Shown here: positions 23,748 through 30,999 of the stretch, piece after piece
How positions within the stretch are numbered: the first letter of the stretch is position 1
Layout: every line of letters starts with the position of its first letter
Assembly: GCA_964412395.1 (NCBI GenBank)
Contig: CAYPOY010000010.1
Location: forward strand, 1 to 34,202
DNA: 34,202 bases
Source of the DNA: CAYPOY01 sp964412395
GTDB taxonomy: Bacteria > Chloroflexota > Anaerolineae > B4-G1
Reading direction: 5' to 3'
Notes under the pieces: generated by a model
The model's input: only the letters and a program-made list of their open reading frames with translations
The model's database searches: none
What the model was told of the DNA's origin: nothing
Program-made: the position numbers and the translations under genes

Positions 23748-24599
23748 TCATCGTCTACGCTGACTGACCGACCAGCCAGCAAACCGATGCTCCAATGCAT
23801 CAACACGTTCCATACCTGCTTCGCGTCTAACCTCAATCTCGCTGGCAAAATAGGGCCAAAAAATGTCTTCATGATATATGGAACGATAGTGTTCCGACAC
23901 AGACGTCACCTCGTCCCAATATTGACGAAGAAACTCCTCGACTTCTATGTAAAAGGGTCGGGACTGATTGCCTTCGAGGGGAGCGATTGGAGTCAACCGC
24001 AGTTTTTTTCGGAAGATGTTGACGTAGGCTGTGTCAGTGTGCAGAAAGTCATAGTTGGCGTCGTCCATCGTGACCAAACTGCCGTCAAGGAGGAGCGATT
24101 GCACCGCAGACATTTCTCCCAACACCGTTTCCAGCACGTGTTGGCTATCGTGGAAAAAAAAGTCAACGTGGTCGGTCAAGTCTCCGAGGACAGGCAGGCC
24201 AAGATAGGGTGAGAGGCTATTATAGGCTACGAGTTTCCAGTGATCGTTGATATTTCTCGGGATTACGTTACAGAGGGTCTCTGTACAGACTGTTCGAATC
24301 AGCGAGCCCTTCTCCCCATTGAAATCCCACGAATAAGCAACGCCGTCGCTCTTCAGCGCCCAGTAGGCAAGAGCAATCGTACTGGCGCCCACTCCAGTTT
24401 CAACGATTACAAGTTGACGCTCAGCCGCGGCTGCTCTGGCCGAAGCTTCTTCTAATAGTTTGCAGATGGCAATGAATTCAGAGTCAGGGATAGAGTTGCA
24501 CCACTTGGGCAACATCCTCTTGATAGAGATGAGAAACTTCACTTCATCTTTAGCAATGCCATCTGGCTCTCCAAAATAGAAATCATACATAGTGGTCAT
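23748..24599 (-). CDS. Methyltransf_24-like class I methyltransferase-fold protein
   Basis: 283 residues. VIVETGVGASTIALAYWAL corresponds to the SAM-binding motif I of Methyltransf_24-type proteins, VAYSWDFN to the beta-2 acidic end, and VDFFFHDSQHVLETVLGEMSAVQSLLLDGSLVTMDDANYD to the conserved HDSxH and post-motif region common in polysaccharide-locus methyltransferases and cephalosporin-hydroxylase-like proteins. It could O-methylate a sugar, but the activity is unproven. Start: ATG at 24599 with AAGGAG. A 106-base gap follows (23642-23747) in which I see no gene, terminator or convincing promoter. Confidence 0.72.
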   Translation of the reverse strand: MTTMYDFYFGEPDGIAKDEVKFLISIKRMLPKWCNSIPDSEFIAICKLLEEASARAAAAERQLVIVETGVGASTIALAYWALKSDGVAYSWDFNGEKGSLIRTVCTETLCNVIPRNINDHWKLVAYNSLSPYLGLPVLGDLTDHVDFFFHDSQHVLETVLGEMSAVQSLLLDGSLVTMDDANYDFLHTDTAYVNIFRKKLRLTPIAPLEGNQSRPFYIEVEEFLRQYWDEVTSVSEHYRSIYHEDIFWPYFASEIEVRREAGMERVDALEHRFAGWSVSQRRR

Positions 24600-24660
24600 T
24601 ACTCCTTGTGATTATGAAAGTTCACAGAACTAACGGGGCGACTGCATCATCGGTTGATCA

Positions 24661-25431
24661 TCAAACCCGGCGGTGAAACGTATTTGTCAACGTCCCCAGG
24701 CCCTCAATACGTGCCACAAACTGATCGCCTTCGTTCAAGTAGCACCTGGGCACCACTCTTGGTGGCGTTCCCGTCAGAATCACGTCCCACGGTTCCAAGG
24801 TTACCCAGGTGGACAGCCACGACACAATCTGAGTATCGTCCCAAATCCTCTCAGATATCCGACCACGCCGGATAAGATCGCTGTTCTGAAACGCCTCCAC
24901 GAGTTGATCTGACGGATTGTAATCAGTATCGATCCAGGGTCCAAACGGACAAAACGTATCGGCGCCCTTCGACCGTGCCAGGTGATGGTCCCTACCCGCA
25001 ATATTCTGCGCAGACACATCATTTGCAACCGTGAAGCCCAGAATGCCATCCCGCACCTGCTCAGGTAGGACATTTCGCAGCGTCTTCTTTACTACGATGG
25101 CTAGTTCCGCTTCGCCCCAGACCGGGATGTCCGGAAAGGGACAGATAATGCTGTCTCCAGGCCCGCATACGCTGGTTCCAGGTTTCAGGAAGACAAGAGG
25201 CTCTTGCATACCCTCAACGACCCCCGTCGCCCCTTGGTAGTTAATTGCTATGCCGATTACTTTCGTCGGCTGGCAGGGAGCCAGGAGGTGTAATTGAACA
25301 AGTTCACCCACCGGTGAGCCTATCTGGTAAACCGTCAACGGGTCTCCCTGCAAAGCATAGACCAGTCCATTCTCACCTACTGATCCGAACCTGGGAGAAC
25401 CATTTTCTTCCAGGTAGCGAACAATCCTCAT
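24661..25431 (-). CDS. Fumarylacetoacetate hydrolase (FAH)-family enzyme
   Basis: 256 residues from the ATG at 25431 (MRIVRYLEENGSPRFG), with AAGGGG seven bases upstream; the GTG at 25449 is not needed. FAH marks: KVIGIAINY, EPLVFLKPGTSV, GEAELAIVV with metal-binding acidic residues, FTVANDVSAQNIAGRD, GPWIDTD and LTGTPPRVVP (usually GTPPGVG). The family includes fumarylpyruvate and oxaloacetate hydrolases/decarboxylases, and 2,4-diketo-3-deoxy-L-fuconate/rhamnonate hydrolases of the non-phosphorylating deoxysugar pathways, where HpaI aldolases and SDRs also occur. In this locus a role in processing a 2-keto-3-deoxy acid is inferred. It is 15 bases downstream of the fused cytidylyltransferase/dehydrogenase gene. 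Confidence 0.84.
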   Translation of the reverse strand: MRIVRYLEENGSPRFGSVGENGLVYALQGDPLTVYQIGSPVGELVQLHLLAPCQPTKVIGIAINYQGATGVVEGMQEPLVFLKPGTSVCGPGDSIICPFPDIPVWGEAELAIVVKKTLRNVLPEQVRDGILGFTVANDVSAQNIAGRDHHLARSKGADTFCPFGPWIDTDYNPSDQLVEAFQNSDLIRRGRISERIWDDTQIVSWLSTWVTLEPWDVILTGTPPRVVPRCYLNEGDQFVARIEGLGTLTNTFHRRV

Positions 25432-25438
25432 CGTGGAT

Positions 25439-25444
25439 CCCCTT
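25439..25444 (-). promoter_or_regulatory. Ribosome binding site deciding the FAH-family start
   Basis: AAGGGG on the minus strand, seven bases before the ATG at 25431. It favours MRIVRYL over the GTG codon six codons earlier. Confidence 0.65.
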
Positions 25445-25464
25445 CGCACTCATGGGTCCTGCCT

Positions 25465-27234
25465 TCACGTTTCGTATTCTGTCTCCGGCACTAACCCTAA
25501 CAATGGCTCACCCTTCAGAAATCGGATAGCCTCCTCAGTTGCCCCTAACTCCATTTGGAGGTGGCAATCTTCTGACATTGAGCCCATATGACAGGTGAGA
25601 ATACACCTGTCTAGTGTCATCAATTCACCTGAATAAGGCTCCTGCTCAAAAACGTCTATAGCCGCCCCTCCCACACATCCACTGCGTAGCGCCTCGGAAA
25701 GGTCATGCTCATTGATGATGCTGCCACGGGACGTGTTGATAAGCAATACATGGGGCTTCATCATTTCCATCTCGCGTCGAGCTATCAGATTCTTAGTCAG
25801 ATGGGTCAGGGGAACGTGGACTGTAATGATATCAGCCTCTCTATAAATAGTATCTTTATCAACCCAATCCACCCCATACCTGGCACCGAAATCCAGGTTG
25901 GGCACCAGGTCATTGGCCAGCACATGAGGCCCGAACCCTCGCAAATGCTGGATGACCCGCTTGCCGATACGTCCTACCCCAATGACACCAACTGTGCTCT
26001 CTGCAAGACGGCGTCCCATGAAACGATGCCAGATGCCATTGCGCATCTGGCGGTCGGTATGAGGGATAAAGCGTAAAAGCGAGATCATCAGGCCAATTGT
26101 TAGTTCAGCTACGGCAGGTGAAGGTGCGTCAGGCGTGTAGGAAACCAGAATGCCGCGCTCCCTTGCTGCATGCAGATCTACGCCATCCAACCCAATACCA
26201 ACGCGTGAGATCAGGCGCAGGTTAGGCGCACGATCCATCACCTTCGCCGTAATGGGTTCAGTACCAGCAACGAGTACGCCGTAATCGCTGACCAAGTCAG
26301 CTAATTCATCTTCCTTCAACTTGCGACCGAGGGGATTGATAACGTACTCAATCCCCGCTGCTTCAAGGAGATCAAGCGGGCGACGATTGATTTCACCAAA
26401 AGGAACCGTAGTGATCAAAACGCGTCGTTCGGCCGCGGTTACAGGGGGACTGACCATAACTGATACTTCTCTTGAGGGTGCAGCAGCCGGGGTCGCTTTG
26501 ACATCGTAGGGGGTTGACTCTTCCGAGAACCCATGTCGCCGTAGCCACTCTTCAATAGCTGGCACCTCCCAAGGATAATTTACATCACCATAACCCTCGT
26601 GGATCAACGGGAACACATGCTGCGTGGTACAGTTAACCATCCAGCTTGGTGGTATGCCTTCCCGCAAACCATCGAGCAGACTGTTGGAGCGCAAGACCCA
26701 CAAAAGTGCATCGGGGAAGTAAGCATCTTTTTGATCTTTCGGTGCGTCAGGCAAGTGCAAATAGGGCTTGAGTAAGCCGTCTTTACCAAGCTGAAGTGCA
26801 TAGCACGGACTAAACTCATTGCGCCGCGAAACCGACATCACCGCATCCAGTGAGGGAGTCTTGAGCAAAACATCAACTGCATTATCAATGAGCCCTGCAG
26901 TCACAGTGGGCGCATTGCACAATAACACTACAATTGCTTCCAGCTCAACCTTCACGCTGTTCGTGATGTACTCGTACCCATGTTCCACGACATCTCTCAG
27001 AGGGACCGCTGGTCCACTTAATCTTGGCGGGCGTTCGATCACCTCAGAGCCGTAGTGTCGGGCAATACGCGCTATCGCGGCAGCATCCGTTGTGACAAAT
27101 ACGCGCTCCGTGTGTTGAGCGTTTAGTGCCGCTAGAATCGGGTAGACCATGGTTGGTCTTCCAAGGAGCGGAAAGATGTTCCGCCCCGGGAATCTACTAT
27201 CTTCCAGACGACCAGCGATGAGGGCTGCTATCAT
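25465..27234 (-). CDS. Cytidylyltransferase-like domain fused to a D-2-hydroxyacid dehydrogenase
   Basis: 589 residues. Domain 1 (about 1-230) is a NeuA/SpsF-like nucleotidyltransferase, but its signature reads IAGRLEDSRFPGRN in place of IPARxGSxRxPxKN, so the phosphate-binding Gly-Ser and Lys are changed. VFVTTD, VVLLCNAPTVTAGLID, NYPWEVPAIEEWL are still family-like. A Pro/Ala linker (about 235-266) joins domain 2 (about 270-585), a phosphoglycerate-dehydrogenase-type enzyme: VGVIGVGRIGKRV (GxGxxG at 419-424), catalytic R503 in NTSRGSII, E532 in DVFEQEP and H549 in LTCHMGS. It would reduce a 2-keto acid or oxidise a 2-hydroxy acid with NAD(H). Joining both activities suggests they act on one ulosonic/aldonic metabolite. 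AAAGGAG precedes the ATG. Confidence 0.87.
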   Translation of the reverse strand: MIAALIAGRLEDSRFPGRNIFPLLGRPTMVYPILAALNAQHTERVFVTTDAAAIARIARHYGSEVIERPPRLSGPAVPLRDVVEHGYEYITNSVKVELEAIVVLLCNAPTVTAGLIDNAVDVLLKTPSLDAVMSVSRRNEFSPCYALQLGKDGLLKPYLHLPDAPKDQKDAYFPDALLWVLRSNSLLDGLREGIPPSWMVNCTTQHVFPLIHEGYGDVNYPWEVPAIEEWLRRHGFSEESTPYDVKATPAAAPSREVSVMVSPPVTAAERRVLITTVPFGEINRRPLDLLEAAGIEYVINPLGRKLKEDELADLVSDYGVLVAGTEPITAKVMDRAPNLRLISRVGIGLDGVDLHAARERGILVSYTPDAPSPAVAELTIGLMISLLRFIPHTDRQMRNGIWHRFMGRRLAESTVGVIGVGRIGKRVIQHLRGFGPHVLANDLVPNLDFGARYGVDWVDKDTIYREADIITVHVPLTHLTKNLIARREMEMMKPHVLLINTSRGSIINEHDLSEALRSGCVGGAAIDVFEQEPYSGELMTLDRCILTCHMGSMSEDCHLQMELGATEEAIRFLKGEPLLGLVPETEYET

Positions 27235-27292
27235 ATGTGAACTCCTTTCGCCGACTTCAGGCTACCAATTTTCGTTCGTGGTGCAAGAGTGG

Positions 27293-28831
27293 TTAACAAG
27301 AATCTCGGTACCATAACTTGGACAGCTTTTGACCGATGTGCGAGCATACCCTTCTGAGTAATGGCCCCCCTACCATCTCGAAGACCCTTGTCTGACGTTC
27401 CAGATAATACAAACACGGAGCATACAAGATCACGAGTAGCAGACTTTTGAGCATAGTTTCTGCCCAGCCGTTGACCGGCCAAACAATGTTCAGGCCCCAC
27501 ACGACTGCAGTTGACACCAACAGTGGACATAAGACCCGCACGAAATAGGCCAGCAAGCTGCGCAGAGATGCAAAGAAGAAGGGGTACGTCAGTCCATAGG
27601 CTGCCAGAGCCACAGCGCCAAAGGCCAAGGTCTTAGCCATGGCAGCGCCTGCAATGCCCCAACCCAGATGAGAGCCAACAAAGGTAAGCCCGGCAAACAG
27701 ACCAGTTGCCCCCAGCCATATCAGCATTACTGGTGTCTGCATATTCAGACGTGCTGATCGCATAGCTATTGTGGGCATAGCCAACATGCTCCGCATTGTC
27801 AGCATCGCCCCAACCCAGGGCAGCAAGGGAACCACATCTACGTAGGCAGGTAACAAGGCAGCAAAGACTAGTGGCCCTACCAGCCACAGCAGCCCTCCAG
27901 CCAGAGGTAACAGATAGGCTCCAATCAGGGAGGGTTTGAGTACCAAGTTGGTGCTGGCTTGTGAGTCACTGCCATAGCCCAGCCGCTCATACAGGTGCAC
28001 AGAACTGGCACGTACCATGGTATTAACCAATTGTAACCCCAGATCGTAAAATGTGACAGTCAGCATGTAGATACCCAACTGCTCACTACCAAACAAGTGG
28101 AGCAATTGTAGCCGCTCTACCCAGGCAAAGAGACCCAAGGCCACCGTCCCCCCGGCTAGTGGCACGGCAATCCGAAACTGACGCAATAACTCAGCTCGAT
28201 CCAAGGACCAACGGAAATCGAGATGGATCCGTTGCCGATGGTACCAGATAATGCCGATCAGGCCCCCGAGCAAAGCACTACCTAATACACTGTATATCCG
28301 GCCCCAGTGGACCGTCGTCAACACAAATAGTGACTGGACAGTGCTGCCGACGACGCTGGCCTGAGCAATGCTCACAAAGCGCTTATTGACTGAGCAGACC
28401 ACGGCATACAGGCGACCAACTTGCGAGGCCACCAGCGACAAGGCAGATATCCACAGGCCATAGCGCACCTCAGGCCGTTCGTAGAACAATGATACAACCA
28501 CAACCGCCAGCGCCAACAAGCAGACCCAGATCAAGTCGGCTGTAAAGGCGGTATTCTTGACATGCCTCTCTTCAGCCACATTAGTGGTTGTGACACCACG
28601 CAGGTGCAAAACCTCCCGTTGAGCTACAGTATCGAAGCCAAAGCTGCCGTATTTGGCCAACGACGGGACAAAGCCAACGACTTTCATGACACCATAGTCG
28701 GCAGGGCCAAGGATGCGCGCAGTAACAAAGCCCACTACCATGCCCAGTGCCCGGCTCCAGAGAGACCCGGTCAGTAAGCTACCAGTGTCCAGGGCAATTT
28801 TACTAGCCAGATTCGACGATTGGGTTGTCAT
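27293..28831 (-). CDS. wzx: Wzx-type polysaccharide flippase (MATE/MOP superfamily)
   Basis: 512 residues, mostly hydrophobic, with about 12-14 predicted membrane segments. The N-terminus SLLTGSLWSRALGMVVGFVTARILGPADYGVMKVVG is the usual Wzx/RfbX signature (first helix, LGPADYG loop). Further helices include LIWVCLLALAVVVVSLFY, LIGAYLLPLAGGLLWLVGPLVFAALL and LLAYFVRVLCPLLVSTAVVWGL. Such flippases move undecaprenyl-linked repeat units across the cytoplasmic membrane, so a Wzx/Wzy-type route is suggested. No clear Wzy polymerase is identified in the window. No strong ribosome site is visible before the ATG. It lies between the 659-residue transferase and the fused cytidylyltransferase gene. Confidence 0.88.
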   Translation of the reverse strand: MTTQSSNLASKIALDTGSLLTGSLWSRALGMVVGFVTARILGPADYGVMKVVGFVPSLAKYGSFGFDTVAQREVLHLRGVTTTNVAEERHVKNTAFTADLIWVCLLALAVVVVSLFYERPEVRYGLWISALSLVASQVGRLYAVVCSVNKRFVSIAQASVVGSTVQSLFVLTTVHWGRIYSVLGSALLGGLIGIIWYHRQRIHLDFRWSLDRAELLRQFRIAVPLAGGTVALGLFAWVERLQLLHLFGSEQLGIYMLTVTFYDLGLQLVNTMVRASSVHLYERLGYGSDSQASTNLVLKPSLIGAYLLPLAGGLLWLVGPLVFAALLPAYVDVVPLLPWVGAMLTMRSMLAMPTIAMRSARLNMQTPVMLIWLGATGLFAGLTFVGSHLGWGIAGAAMAKTLAFGAVALAAYGLTYPFFFASLRSLLAYFVRVLCPLLVSTAVVWGLNIVWPVNGWAETMLKSLLLVILYAPCLYYLERQTRVFEMVGGPLLRRVCSHIGQKLSKLWYRDSC

Positions 28832-28871
28832 TGAGATTATTCTATCAAGCTGCGATCATACTTGGAGTGAA

Positions 28872-30851
28872 TCAGGACCCAACATTGGAAACTCTTGATT
28901 CATCTACCAGTATCTCCCACAGGCGCTCAGGTTGGAAGTTGAGGCTTGCGTATGCCGCCAGGAAAGCATTTTCGACCGGATCTGGAGCTGGTGTCCGCAA
29001 CGCCTGAATGACAGTGTGGCACAGAGCTTCCTCCCACCCAGGTGTCATATCTACCCACGCAACGGTCTTTTTCAGCAATGCTTCTCCGTCAGTAGTTAGC
29101 TTAAAGATATCCGGATGCAGATAGACGACTCGTTTGGCTTCAGCCATAGCTTCAATCAAGGTAGTAGTCGGAAGATCAAGAACAACTATATCAGCCCATG
29201 GTAGCACGCCAGCGAATCCCATTTGTTTCAGCCCTCGTATGTTTGAATTCGCCTGTTGCTGAATCCATCCCTCCACTGGATTGGCAATCTTGTCCTTATA
29301 GTGAAGCTTAACCAACACACAAGTGTCAGGCAATCGGCTCAAGGCCTGGACAACTTGAATAGTGTGGAGACAATAAGCCGTACTATGGAGGCTGTGGTTG
29401 GGGCCATAACGAAGGTCCCCCTTCAACCCTGTAGGAGCATATAGTACTTTATAAGTAGCCTGAGAAGATACTACCTCAAGATCAACACTCGTTCTATTTG
29501 TACATCTTGCAGGTTGTGCTTGCATTACCAGTTGTGAACCTCGCGACCAGCCAATACTTACTGCTTTAGTAGTCAGCTCGCGACCGGCAGCAAATTTCTC
29601 GAGATTCTTACATGCTTCTGGCCCGTACCCTGCAAAAAAATCGGCCCGCAAGTCAGATAATTTCAAACACTCAAGATGCGTGTAACCAAAACTGCCGCCA
29701 TGTTGAAACGAAACAAACGGCACTCCGCAGGCCTGTGCAGCCTGACGGATGATATGCTCTTCATCCCGAACAACCGAGCCACATACTATCGCCACCGGTT
29801 GGCATTGGCTGATATAGTCAACTGACTTCAAGTATAGCGTAAGCAAATGAGGCACTCTTTGCCGCCAAAACTGCCCCAGGCGCTCCCAAAGAATATCGCG
29901 CACCGGTTGGTCGTCGCCGTCAGATGCCCACAGGACGTGCGCATCGAATGGTTGGGGTTGCGCTATCATCTGGTTCAATGTTTCCGGGAAGCCATCAATG
30001 GAGCCATTGACCGGTATCTGTCTGAGGGTGGGCAGATGAACCGGATTATGGGCGTAGTGAATCCACCAATCCAACCGGGCTCCAAGCTTCAACCAAGCAT
30101 GTTTAACGAACGCATGTACATTATCTCCCAACTTGACAACCAGCAATCGGTGTCCCGTGGTTCGCAGTGGGATACGTATGATATTCAGGTGAAACCGCCT
30201 AACAGCATCAAGGCGGTTTGGATTGAGCGACTGGGAGACTCTTTGACGCCAACCCAACTCGGTGCTTGTTCTATTGGCGAGAGTCGCAGTTGGCAAGCAT
30301 TCAGGTCGAACTCCAAATTGTTCCCACCAAAGAGGGACGTTAAGAACCAGGGAGGCAACCGTGTCACCGGTGGGATATAGTGAGAAATGACCCATCTTCT
30401 CAAGTTGCTGGGTATGTAGTTGAACACTACCATCCTTGCCTTGGTTATTACTCCAGTAGAGTAGCTCGTTTGGTGCTTCTGTTTTGCAAAATTCTGTTAA
30501 CTCTTTCAGTGTAAAAGAGACCGAGTCAGCAAAATGCTTGAGTTGGTACTCCAGTGCCTCGAACGGTTTAAAGCCTGTTGGAAGTCCAGCTATCTGGCTA
30601 TGCAAAAGCTGGTCAAGATTCCGAGTAGCCGTTTTTATCTTGTGGTAGTTCTGCCAGGCTATCTGGTTGAGATCGTCTTTGGAGGCGAACTCATGCGTAT
30701 CCCGTCCCGGCAAGTGGTGTCTCAGCAGAGCAAAGTACGCGCTCGGGGTTGTGGACAAGAAGCTATAGGCACTGGAGGGGGAGGCATCGTCCAAGTCCAG
30801 AGCTTGGTTAACCTGCTCAGTGTTTTGAACAACTACCCAGCCATTCGACAT
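28872..30851 (-). CDS. Very large GT-B type surface-carbohydrate transferase (659 aa)
   Basis: The start is the ATG at 30851 (MSNGWVVVQNTEQVNQAL); GGAG lies seven bases upstream, whereas the GTG at 30884 has none. The second half is recognisable as a capsule-type transferase: VAIVCGSVVRDEEHIIRQAAQACGVPFVSFQHGGSFGYTHL, a YKVLYAPTG strand, CVLVKLHYKD, and PWADIVVLDLPTTTLIEAMAEAKRVVYL. The first 250 residues are unrecognised and include WIHYAHN and LEYQLKHFADSV. It has no signal peptide. Size and pattern resemble the 689-residue protein at 19064-21133 and proteins often seen in Leptospira-like and nonulosonate clusters. Substrate unknown; CMP-ulosonate transfer is one option. Confidence 0.62.
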   Translation of the reverse strand: MSNGWVVVQNTEQVNQALDLDDASPSSAYSFLSTTPSAYFALLRHHLPGRDTHEFASKDDLNQIAWQNYHKIKTATRNLDQLLHSQIAGLPTGFKPFEALEYQLKHFADSVSFTLKELTEFCKTEAPNELLYWSNNQGKDGSVQLHTQQLEKMGHFSLYPTGDTVASLVLNVPLWWEQFGVRPECLPTATLANRTSTELGWRQRVSQSLNPNRLDAVRRFHLNIIRIPLRTTGHRLLVVKLGDNVHAFVKHAWLKLGARLDWWIHYAHNPVHLPTLRQIPVNGSIDGFPETLNQMIAQPQPFDAHVLWASDGDDQPVRDILWERLGQFWRQRVPHLLTLYLKSVDYISQCQPVAIVCGSVVRDEEHIIRQAAQACGVPFVSFQHGGSFGYTHLECLKLSDLRADFFAGYGPEACKNLEKFAAGRELTTKAVSIGWSRGSQLVMQAQPARCTNRTSVDLEVVSSQATYKVLYAPTGLKGDLRYGPNHSLHSTAYCLHTIQVVQALSRLPDTCVLVKLHYKDKIANPVEGWIQQQANSNIRGLKQMGFAGVLPWADIVVLDLPTTTLIEAMAEAKRVVYLHPDIFKLTTDGEALLKKTVAWVDMTPGWEEALCHTVIQALRTPAPDPVENAFLAAYASLNFQPERLWEILVDESRVSNVGS

Positions 30852-30858
30852 ATCTTGG

Positions 30859-30862
30859 CTCC
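30859..30862 (-). promoter_or_regulatory. Ribosome binding site deciding the 659-residue transferase start
   Basis: GGAG on the minus strand, seven bases before the ATG at 30851. The 148-base gap upstream (30852-30999) otherwise shows only a doubtful 29-codon frame at 30881-30970 and no clear promoter. Confidence 0.55.
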
Positions 30863-30999
30863 GCCCACCCTGGCTAGCAATCACCAGTTCGCCCGAAATC
30901 TTTGATTTGGCGCTGCTTGTTGGCTATATTCCTTCATCAACCAAATGCCTGCTGATAAATAACGAGACATTGGTCACCCCTCACTTCTGTGCGGACGCA

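Noticed and set aside
29847..30380. A 177-codon plus-strand frame
   Set aside because: It lies entirely inside the large transferase on the other strand, and its translation has no recognisable domain.
30881..30970. A 29-codon frame (MSRYLSAGIWLMKEY...) upstream of the 659-residue transferase, preceded by GAGGGG
   Set aside because: Too short and without known likeness; it could be a leader peptide, but nothing beyond the ribosome-site-like sequence supports it.
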